Shown here piece by piece: positions 13,596 through 20,814 of a DNA stretch of 27,586 nt. How positions within the stretch are numbered: the stretch's first letter is position 1; the number at the start of each line of letters is the position of its first letter. Below the pieces are notes generated by a model. The model was not told the origin of the DNA. It did no database searches and saw only the letters and a list, made by a program, of their open reading frames with translations. A program made the translations under genes and the position numbers. Origin of the DNA: Draconibacterium orientale (lineage in GTDB: Bacteria; Bacteroidota; Bacteroidia; Bacteroidales; UBA1556); contig DZDC01000016.1 in the NCBI GenBank assembly GCA_022736595.1, positions 1 through 27,586 of the forward strand. The letters run 5' to 3'.

Positions 13596-15626
13596 TTATT
13601 TAACGATAAGTTTCTCGGTAATCAATTGATCGTTCATTTGGATTTTAACGAAATAAACTCCTGCTGCTAAAGCGTCGATGTTTACTTTCTCAGCATGCAT
13701 TCCTTTGTTGAGGTTGCCTAAATTGGCATTCAACACCACTTGACCCATGTAATTAACAACACTGTACTGAACATTTGAAGTTTCAGTCAATTGAATGTTA
13801 ATGCTGATAAGGTTTTCAGCAGGATTAGGCATTACGTTGGCGCTGTTTTCTGCAACAACATCTTCGATACCAATGGTGGTATTGTTGTAGAAGTTGATGT
13901 TGTCGAAATATAGGTTGTTGCCATAATCAGAAGTCATTTTGAAAGAAACAATAACTTCAGGTTTAGAAGCATAAGCGCTCAAATCAATATTGGCAGAAGC
14001 CCACTGAGCTGCGGTTGGGAAGAAGTTTCCGCTACTAACGGGTTCAGCAGTTTTTAAAGCAGCACCTGCTTTAGACCATACGGGAGTCCAAGTAGAACCA
14101 CAGTTGTCAGAAACCAAGATTTCTAATTTATCGTTTTCATTGGAATACTGTGCATAAGCATAGTCAAAACGTAAACCTTGTTGGGTGTTGCTTGCAAAGT
14201 TAAGTTTATGGAAGATAAGTTCTGAAACACTACCAGCAGCGATATTATAGTAATTGGCAAAGAAACTTGAAGTAGAAGCGGCATAACCACCCAAATCTTG
14301 AGGTAAACCTGAAACTAAAGCTTTAGTAATGGTAAATACAGGGGCCCCATTAGGATTTTTAACGATGGTATGGTCAATTTCTTCAGTACCAGCAGCATAA
14401 GATTCGAAATCTTCGGTATATGTAGCTCCAATGGTAGCGGCAGGCATTACATAGAATAATCCAGTTCCGCTGTTGTTGTTTCCAGTGGTCATATCCACTA
14501 AGTGGTAAACATTATTAAAGTTAGCATTGAATTCAACACCGTTAGCAGAAGCGGTTAAAGTAACTGCGGGGAAAGTAATGGTGGTATTGGCTCCGGCAGC
14601 AAGAGGAGTAGTAACCAATTGAGTTACTGGAGTACCATTGTTGTAAACATATTGTACATTGAAAGAGTCAACAGAAACGGTAGAAAGGTTTGTTACTTTA
14701 ACGCTTGGGGTAACGGAAGTGCCACAAAGTGCAGGTATAGTAGTCATGTTTTCAGTTTTTAAATCGGCTACACTCACACCAGGAGGAGTTATAAAGGTCA
14801 TAATAGCTTGATTGCCAGTGATAATTTCTTGTTGTGTTTCGGCAAGGAAAACAATAACTTCAAGATTTCCTAATTCCATTGCAACACCATTGATGTCAGC
14901 AGGAACAGTATAAGTGTAAGTTTTGGTAAAAAGTGTAGTTTGAGTGGTGGTGGTAATGTCTTCACCCCATTGACCAGTCAATAAATGACGGAGCATGTGT
15001 TGGTGATTGTAATTTCCGTTAGGTAAAACTTGTGAAGGGTTGCTTGATCCACCAGTTTGAGGGCCTTCCACATTGTTTTGGTTAATGGCCACATTCAATT
15101 TCATACTTGCAGGAGCTGTGGTTCCGGTAAAATAACCTTCCACATACACAGTCATAACGCGTGTAGAAATGTTAATAGTGCAGGTGGCAGCCACGTTTAC
15201 ATAGGAAGGCTGTCCTAAAATTGTAGTTGAAGTGCTGGTCCAATTTCCACGACTCATGGCAGTACCTGGGTTGGTGGTGTTTTGAGACATTCCAGCAAAA
15301 AGGTGACGATTTACGGTACCAGCTGGGTATCCGGCCAAACTAGTTTGAGCAGAAATAGCAGTTCCAAAAGTGGTTCTAAAATCAGGTTCGCCTGCTCCAG
15401 GAGTAGCATAACTACCTTCGTGAATGTTAATGGCAAATACATTTCCTGGATGAGCAGCCACAATTTGACCAGCTATTTTATGTCCGTCTGGGCAATAAGT
15501 ACAATGAATTCCAGTGAATTCTTCCAAAACAACTTTCTTATTTTGGGCGGTGGTGCTTACAATGGTTTGAGCCACCAATGCGGCTGAGCTTAAAACCATT
15601 GCAACAATAAAAGTAAATTTTTTCAT
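13596..15626 (-). CDS. T9SS-secreted Omp28-fold (thioredoxin-like CxxC) protein
   Basis: This 676-residue secreted protein has a Sec signal (cleaved near residue 20, ALVAQ). An Omp28-type thioredoxin-like domain (about 30-270) follows, opening with EEFTGIHCTYCPDGHK; C42 and C45 form a CxxC. A beta-sandwich section (about 290-395) contains VKVTNLSTVSVDSFNVQY. A MAM/jelly-roll-like domain (about 405-585) contains DFESYAAG and the late YFDNINFYN. A T9SS type A sorting domain starts near 598 (PNPAENLISINI) and ends LITEKLIVK. Its likely place is the cell surface or the medium. The Omp28 domain matches that of the 288-residue lipoprotein encoded at 18054-18920, across a divergent promoter. Whether the CxxC is redox-active or structural is not known. 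Confidence 0.88.
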   Translation of the reverse strand: MKKFTFIVAMVLSSAALVAQTIVSTTAQNKKVVLEEFTGIHCTYCPDGHKIAGQIVAAHPGNVFAINIHEGSYATPGAGEPDFRTTFGTAISAQTSLAGYPAGTVNRHLFAGMSQNTTNPGTAMSRGNWTSTSTTILGQPSYVNVAATCTINISTRVMTVYVEGYFTGTTAPASMKLNVAINQNNVEGPQTGGSSNPSQVLPNGNYNHQHMLRHLLTGQWGEDITTTTQTTLFTKTYTYTVPADINGVAMELGNLEVIVFLAETQQEIITGNQAIMTFITPPGVSVADLKTENMTTIPALCGTSVTPSVKVTNLSTVSVDSFNVQYVYNNGTPVTQLVTTPLAAGANTTITFPAVTLTASANGVEFNANFNNVYHLVDMTTGNNNSGTGLFYVMPAATIGATYTEDFESYAAGTEEIDHTIVKNPNGAPVFTITKALVSGLPQDLGGYAASTSSFFANYYNIAAGSVSELIFHKLNFASNTQQGLRFDYAYAQYSNENDKLEILVSDNCGSTWTPVWSKAGAALKTAEPVSSGNFFPTAAQWASANIDLSAYASKPEVIVSFKMTSDYGNNLYFDNINFYNNTTIGIEDVVAENSANVMPNPAENLISINIQLTETSNVQYSVVNYMGQVVLNANLGNLNKGMHAEKVNIDALAAGVYFVKIQMNDQLITEKLIVK

Positions 15627-15660
15627 GGGTATTGATTTAGTTAAATAATTTATTAGGGCA

Positions 15661-15690
15661 CGAAAATAGTGTTTTTTTAATAACTATTAA
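15661..15690 (-). promoter_or_regulatory. Candidate promoter of the T9SS Omp28-fold gene
   Basis: TATTTTCG on the minus strand (15661-15668) matches TANNTTTG at 7 of 8 positions and lies 34 bases before the ATG. A palindrome TTAATA-AC-TATTAA (15677-15690) sits in its -7/-33 spacer. Confidence 0.35.
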
Positions 15691-15791
15691 AAGGGCTTAA
15701 AAGATATTTATCATTAACATGGTTGAGTTATGCGTCGAGCTTTGAAAATGGCATAGAATTGGTTTAGCTATTTTAGTGCCGATTTTATTTC

Positions 15792-15808
15792 TATCTTCGC
15801 AGCGCTGC
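15792..15808 (+). promoter_or_regulatory. Candidate promoter of the TlpA-DUF6029-Omp28 unit
   Basis: TATCTTCG (15792-15799) matches TANNTTTG at 7 of 8 positions, with the same T-to-C variant as the divergent promoter. A perfect palindrome GCAGCGCTGC (15799-15808) covers the expected transcription start. The ATG is 45 bases further on. Confidence 0.4.
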
Positions 15809-15853
15809 AAAGATTTTTTTATATTCTATTTATCAATGCTTAATCTATTATAA

Positions 15854-16375
15854 ATGAAAGTTTTAAATTTAATGGGAGGCTTAATCCTTACCTTTGTTTT
15901 ACTCTCCTTCACCAGCGACCAAAAACCCAGTTTACCTAAAGTAGATGTGAAAACCCTTGATGGAAAAATGGTTAATACCGCCAATTTTAGTAATAATGGC
16001 AATCCCATAATTGTAAGCTTTTTTGCTACTTGGTGCAAACCCTGCATCATGGAATTATCTACCATCAATGAGGTTTATGGCGATTGGCAAGAAGAAACAG
16101 GGGTGAAGCTCATCGCAATATCTGTTGACAACTCACGTACTAGTGGTGGAGTTCTCCCTTTGGTTAACGGAAAAGGTTGGGAATATGAAGTTTACTTGGA
16201 TGAAAATAGTGATTTTAAAAGGGCAATGGGCGTGAATGTGGTTCCTCATACTTTTATACTTAACGGAAAAGGTGAAATTGTGTGGCAACATACTTCTTTC
16301 ACTGAAGGATCAGAATTGGAATTGATCGAAATTGTAAGAAAAGTAAAAGCAGGCGAAGATGTTTCAGGCCATTAA
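15854..16375 (+). CDS. TlpA-like thioredoxin, exported
   Basis: This 173-residue protein has an N-terminal hydrophobic segment (about 1-22, a signal peptide or anchor without lipobox cysteine) followed by a TlpA/AhpC-type thioredoxin domain. The active site FFATWCKPC has C61 and C64. The cis-proline region is GVNVVPHTFIL, and KGEIVWQHTSF completes the fold. Such proteins reduce or shuffle disulfides of envelope proteins in the periplasm. The next gene begins 10 bases downstream and an Omp28-like CxxC lipoprotein follows that, so the operon suggests a dedicated thiol-redox partner for outer-membrane or secreted proteins (inference). Length and motifs are intact. Confidence 0.9.
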   Translation: MKVLNLMGGLILTFVLLSFTSDQKPSLPKVDVKTLDGKMVNTANFSNNGNPIIVSFFATWCKPCIMELSTINEVYGDWQEETGVKLIAISVDNSRTSGGVLPLVNGKGWEYEVYLDENSDFKRAMGVNVVPHTFILNGKGEIVWQHTSFTEGSELELIEIVRKVKAGEDVSGH

Positions 16376-16385
16376 TTTAGTTCGT

Positions 16386-18029
16386 ATGAAGAAAATTTAT
16401 CTCATCGCATTTATTGCGCTCTTTGCATTTCCATCTCTAATAATAGCTCAAAGCACATCCATGGGCGAATTTCATGGGAGCTTCCAAGCCGATGCCAGTT
16501 ATTATAGAAACGACAGTGCCATCAATGCCACCGACATCCCTGAGCATTTTGGAATCAACGCTTTTTTTGAAGCTCGTTATACGCTAAAGAATATTGAAGC
16601 CGGAGTTCGTTATGAGCTTTTCCAGCCCCAGTTGCAAGGCTATGATGCCCGCTGGAAAGGCAATGGATTTGGATATCGATACCTCAGATACAACGGAGAA
16701 AACATCGACGTTACTGCTGGTAATTTCTATGAGCAATTTGGTTCGGGAATGATTTTAAGATCCTATCAAGAATGGAATTTGGGCTTTGATAACAGTTTAG
16801 ATGGCGTTCGTGTAAAATATAAAATCAATGGTTTGATCCTGACAGGATTGGTTGCCAAGCAAAGGTTGTATTGGAATCAAGGTCCTGGAATTGTAAGAGG
16901 TTTTGATGGAGACCTGAGCCTCAATGAGTTTGTTAAGTCATTTGGTAACCTCAAAACTCGCATTAATTTAGGTGGAAGTTTTGTAAGTCGTTATCAAGTT
17001 GACCAAGATCCGCTCTATGTATTACCTGAAAATGTGGGAGCTTACGCAGGTCGCATCAGCCTTTTTAGAGGTGGGTTTAATGCCAAAATTGAAGCTGCCG
17101 GAAAAATCAACGACCCCAATGCCAGCAACAACATGATTTATAAAAATGGAAATGCTGTTTTTGCTGAATTTGGCTATTCTAAAAAAGGACTTGGAATTAC
17201 TTTTCAAGCCAACCGTAGCGACAATATGGACTTCAGATCCAATCGTTCTGCCACTGGTTTCGATTTGCCCATCAGCTACATACCTGCCATGACTTACCAG
17301 CATGCTTATAGCTTGGCCGCTTTATATCCTTATGCTTCTCAGCCCAATGGACAAATGGGATTTCAGACTACAGTAATTTATAAACTCAAAAAGGAAACTT
17401 TACTGGGTGGAAAATATGGCACCTCACTTTCACTCAATTATTCACTTTCTTACGCCATTGATAAGCAAGCTTTAAACGATACCACTCCTATTGGAAAAAG
17501 TTGTACTTATGGATACAAATCCAATTTCTTCGCCGTGGGAGATGAAAAATATTATTCTGATTTTAATCTCAAATTACAGCGTAAACTGAGCAAAAAGTGG
17601 GACATCACCTTAATGTATATGAATGTATATTATAATATGTTGATAAACGAAGGTCACCTTGAGCCCAATGTACACGCCAATATTGCCATCGTTGATCTTT
17701 GGTGGAAATTTAAACCTTACAATTCCTTGCACTTTGAAGCACAACAATTGTTGACTGAACAAGACCGTGGCAACTGGACTTCAGTATTGCTCGAATACAA
17801 TCGTAAAGGATTTTTTGCGGCTTTGAACACCGCTTATAACCACGGTATCGCCGGTACCGCTCATGAAGCCGCAATTTATCCCATGGCCAATCTGGGATAT
17901 ACGCATAAAGGAACTCGCGTGGCTTTAGGCTATGGCCGACAAGTGGACGGTATCGTTTGCATTGGTGGAGTTTGTCGTGCTGTGCCTGCTGCCAGCGGAT
18001 TTACCTTAACTTTAAATAGTAGTTTTTAA
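16386..18029 (+). CDS. DUF6029-like outer-membrane beta-barrel protein
   Basis: This 547-residue protein has a Sec signal (MKKIYLIAFIALFAFPSLIIAQ, cleaved after AQ). I place the start at 16386, because an earlier in-frame ATG at 16359 would add nine residues before the signal and overlap tlpA. The rest alternates hydrophobic and polar residues in amphipathic strands rich in aromatic residues and glycine, and it ends in phenylalanine (TLTLNSSF), both typical of outer-membrane barrels. The region GNFYEQFGSGMILRSYQ followed by FDNSLDGVRVKY is what I associate with the Bacteroidota DUF6029 family. No enzymatic motif is seen. The role is unknown; the setting between tlpA and an Omp28-type gene suggests work in export or redox maturation at the outer membrane. 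Confidence 0.78.
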   Translation: MKKIYLIAFIALFAFPSLIIAQSTSMGEFHGSFQADASYYRNDSAINATDIPEHFGINAFFEARYTLKNIEAGVRYELFQPQLQGYDARWKGNGFGYRYLRYNGENIDVTAGNFYEQFGSGMILRSYQEWNLGFDNSLDGVRVKYKINGLILTGLVAKQRLYWNQGPGIVRGFDGDLSLNEFVKSFGNLKTRINLGGSFVSRYQVDQDPLYVLPENVGAYAGRISLFRGGFNAKIEAAGKINDPNASNNMIYKNGNAVFAEFGYSKKGLGITFQANRSDNMDFRSNRSATGFDLPISYIPAMTYQHAYSLAALYPYASQPNGQMGFQTTVIYKLKKETLLGGKYGTSLSLNYSLSYAIDKQALNDTTPIGKSCTYGYKSNFFAVGDEKYYSDFNLKLQRKLSKKWDITLMYMNVYYNMLINEGHLEPNVHANIAIVDLWWKFKPYNSLHFEAQQLLTEQDRGNWTSVLLEYNRKGFFAALNTAYNHGIAGTAHEAAIYPMANLGYTHKGTRVALGYGRQVDGIVCIGGVCRAVPAASGFTLTLNSSF

Positions 18030-18053
18030 ATTTTAAAAAGATACCTATAATTT

Positions 18054-18920
18054 ATGAATAAGTTCAGATTCAACTATCTTATTTTGTTTGTTTTAGTCTT
18101 AGTTTTTGCCGCCTGCGATAAAGTTGATCCCAATAATTGTGGAGGAGGCCAAATCGTTACTGGAGATACCGTACGTAAATTGTTACTCGAAGATTTTACG
18201 GGCCATAAATGCCCCAACTGTCCAACTGCTCACAAAATAATCGAAGATATTCAAAAGGTTTACGGAGACCGTGTAGTAGTGATGGCGATTCATGCGGGAT
18301 TTTTTGCCAGCACAGGCTCAAGCCCTTATAATTATGATTTTAAAACATCTGATGGCACAGTGATGGATCAATTTTTTGGAGCTTCTTCAGCAGGTTTGCC
18401 TAAAGGTGTTGTGAATAGGAGTAAATTTAATGGAGAGTACCTTCTTGAACGAGCCGAATTTGCTACAGCTGTAAGTCTAGTTTTGGATTCGATGCCCGAA
18501 AAACCAGAGCTTTATATTACCCTTACGCCAGCGTTTCACAGTGCGGATAGTACCCTTTCGGTTACTGCCAATATTTTGGCATTGAGTGCTTTGCCTGCTG
18601 GGAAGTATAATTTGAGTTTGGTGGTGGTAGAGAGCAACATTATTAAAGCTCAAAAAAATGGCAATCCGGAAGTTGGATTGGTAGGCGATATTTTAGACTA
18701 CAACCATAAACATGTATATCGGGGGGCCATCAATAGTACTTGGGGACAAGAAATTACCGATGGAGCAATTTCGGTAAATCAAACTTTTACCAAAACGTAC
18801 AATGGCTATAAGATTGGAAGCGATTGGAAGCACGATAATTTAACGATTATTGGGTTTGTTTCCTATGCCGATGGTACCAATGATAAAGTAGTGATTCAAG
18901 CGCAATCAGCAGAATTATAG
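18054..18920 (+). CDS. Omp28-related CxxC lipoprotein
   Basis: This 288-residue lipoprotein has a signal ending in VFAAC, with C21 the lipidation site. It carries an Omp28-type thioredoxin-like domain beginning LLLEDFTGHKCPNCPTAHK, with CPNC at 53-56. The later block, with conserved segments such as DYNHKHVYRGAINSTWGQEI, parallels the region HQHMLRHLLTGQWGEDI in the divergent 676-residue protein, so the two domains are homologous. The gene is 24 bases after the DUF6029-like gene and probably the third gene of the tlpA unit. It may be anchored at the outer membrane facing the periplasm or the surface. Omp28 (Porphyromonas gingivalis) was described as a surface adhesin-like outer-membrane protein; its catalytic role, if any, is uncertain. 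Confidence 0.85.
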   Translation: MNKFRFNYLILFVLVLVFAACDKVDPNNCGGGQIVTGDTVRKLLLEDFTGHKCPNCPTAHKIIEDIQKVYGDRVVVMAIHAGFFASTGSSPYNYDFKTSDGTVMDQFFGASSAGLPKGVVNRSKFNGEYLLERAEFATAVSLVLDSMPEKPELYITLTPAFHSADSTLSVTANILALSALPAGKYNLSLVVVESNIIKAQKNGNPEVGLVGDILDYNHKHVYRGAINSTWGQEITDGAISVNQTFTKTYNGYKIGSDWKHDNLTIIGFVSYADGTNDKVVIQAQSAEL

Positions 18921-18956
18921 TTTTTTAGGGGTTCATTTTAGTGTTAATAGGTCTTT

Positions 18957-20813
18957 ATGGAAATAGAACAGTATAACGAAGATAGCATTAAGTCACTGGA
19001 TTGGAAAGATCACATCCGCCTGCGACCTGGGATGTACATTGGAAAATTAGGTGATGGAGCTTCCGCCGACGATGGGGTTTATGTGCTTATTAAAGAGGTA
19101 ATCGATAATAGTATCGACGAATTTGTGATGGGAAATGGCAAGCAAATTCAGATTTCGATCAAAGACCGAGAGGTGCAAATTCGTGACTATGGCCGTGGAA
19201 TTCCATTAGGAAAATTGATTGATTGCGTTTCCAAAATCAATACGGGAGCTAAATACGATTCAAAAGTTTTCAAGAAAACAGTAGGATTAAATGGAGTAGG
19301 TACCAAGGCAGTTAATGCCTTAAGTGAGCACTTTATTGCTCAAACCTTTAGAGAAGGAGCTTCGAAAAAAGTGACTTACATGCGCGGAGAGTTGGTGAAT
19401 GAAGAAAACCTTAATGTCCCTGATGCTAAAAATGGTACTCTTATTTCGTTTGTCCCTGATAACGAAATTTTTACGGGTTTCAAATATCGTTTTGAATATA
19501 TCGAACGGCTTTTATGGAATTATGCCTACTTGAATCGAGGGTTAAGCCTTATGTTCAACAACGAGCGTATAACAAGTAAAAACGGCTTGCACGATCTTCT
19601 TGAGCAAAACATTGACGATGAACCTCTTTATCCTATAGTTCATATCGAAGATGAAGATTTTGAGTTTGCATTTACTCATGCCTCAAAGAAATATGGCGAA
19701 GAATATTACAGCTTTGTCAATGGTCAACATACCACTCAAGGGGGAACCCACCAAGCGGCCTTTAGGGAAGCTTTTGTGAAAACCATTCGCGAATTTTTCA
19801 AGAAGGATTTTGATGCTGCCGATATACGTACTTCTGTGGTGGCAGCGTTGAGTATAAAGGTTCTAGAACCTGTTTTTGAATCTCAAACTAAAACCAAGCT
19901 CGGCTCGCAACATATTGAACCTGATGGTCAAACCATAAGAAATTTTATATCTGATGTTGTAAAGCGCAATCTCGATAATTTTCTCCATAAACATGCCGAT
20001 GTGGCCGAAGCCTTACGACGCAAAATTATGCAGTCGGAGCGTGAACGCAAGGATATGGATGGCATTAAAAAGCTGGCTCGTGAGAGTGCTAAAAAAGCAA
20101 GTCTTCACAATAAAAAATTGCGCGATTGTCGTATCCATTACAACACCAATAAAGAGGGAAGGCTTGATAGTACCTTATTTATTACCGAGGGCGATTCTGC
20201 TTCGGGGAGCATTACCAAGTCGAGAAATGTAAACACCCAAGCCGTATTTAGTTTAAAGGGAAAACCCCTGAATTCGTATGGATTAAGCAAAAAAATCGTT
20301 TACGAAAACGAAGAATTCAATTTGCTTCAAACGGCTTTGAATGTGGAAGAAGATTACGATAATTTGCGATATAACAATATTGTGGTCGCCACTGATGCCG
20401 ATACCGATGGAATGCATATACGGCTGTTGCTACTTACTTTCTTCCTGCAATTTTACCCTGAATTGGTGAGAGCGGGGCATGTTTATATTCTGCAAACTCC
20501 ATTATTTCGCGTGCGGAACAAAAAGGAAACTTTTTATTGTTACTCCGAAGAGGAGCGATTAACGGCACTAAGCAAATTGGGTGCAAATCCAGAAATAACC
20601 CGTTTCAAGGGATTGGGAGAAATTAGTCCCGATGAGTTCAAACATTTTATTGGGAAATCAATTCGACTCGATCCTGTTATTTTGAATAAAGAATCAAAGA
20701 TTGATAAAGTGCTATCGTTTTATATGGGCAAAAACACCCCCGAACGTCAGACTTACATCATGGAAAATCTTCGTCAAGAGGGTAAGTTAAACGAGGAAGT
20801 AATAAGTAAGTAG
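18957..20813 (+). CDS. parE: DNA topoisomerase IV subunit B (ParE-like type IIA ATPase subunit)
   Basis: This is the ATPase subunit of a type II topoisomerase that decatenates daughter chromosomes. The 618 residues fit the short ParE-like B subunits of Bacteroidota. The GHKL ATPase motifs are LRPGMYIG (22-29), VLIKEVIDNSIDE (43-55) with catalytic E47, DYGRGIP (77-83) and GLNGVGTKAVN (110-120). The QTK-loop region is SQTKTKLGS near 309-317. The TOPRIM domain has EGDSASG (411-417) and DADTDG (480-485), with FKGLGEI near 550. Subunit A (parC) is not next to it; the next gene is on the other strand and its stop is 1 base away. It starts 36 bases after the Omp28-like gene, so it may ride on that transcript. 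The ParE/GyrB choice is by length and motif flavour. Confidence 0.93.
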   Translation: MEIEQYNEDSIKSLDWKDHIRLRPGMYIGKLGDGASADDGVYVLIKEVIDNSIDEFVMGNGKQIQISIKDREVQIRDYGRGIPLGKLIDCVSKINTGAKYDSKVFKKTVGLNGVGTKAVNALSEHFIAQTFREGASKKVTYMRGELVNEENLNVPDAKNGTLISFVPDNEIFTGFKYRFEYIERLLWNYAYLNRGLSLMFNNERITSKNGLHDLLEQNIDDEPLYPIVHIEDEDFEFAFTHASKKYGEEYYSFVNGQHTTQGGTHQAAFREAFVKTIREFFKKDFDAADIRTSVVAALSIKVLEPVFESQTKTKLGSQHIEPDGQTIRNFISDVVKRNLDNFLHKHADVAEALRRKIMQSERERKDMDGIKKLARESAKKASLHNKKLRDCRIHYNTNKEGRLDSTLFITEGDSASGSITKSRNVNTQAVFSLKGKPLNSYGLSKKIVYENEEFNLLQTALNVEEDYDNLRYNNIVVATDADTDGMHIRLLLLTFFLQFYPELVRAGHVYILQTPLFRVRNKKETFYCYSEEERLTALSKLGANPEITRFKGLGEISPDEFKHFIGKSIRLDPVILNKESKIDKVLSFYMGKNTPERQTYIMENLRQEGKLNEEVISK

Positions 20814-20814
20814 G

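Noticed and set aside
15826..16068. 80-codon minus-strand frame over the tlpA start
   Set aside because: It overlaps the start of a gene with a clear WCKPC thioredoxin motif and has no family-like features.
16359..16385. Earlier start of the DUF6029-like gene, overlapping tlpA
   Set aside because: The ATG at 16386 gives a textbook signal peptide from residue 1; the earlier ATG adds an unneeded nine-residue tail.
18957..20813. Calling this gene gyrB
   Set aside because: The 618-residue length and ESQTKTKLGS/FKGLGEI context fit the ParE-type B subunit of Bacteroidota better, though without the genome's other copy this is not absolute.
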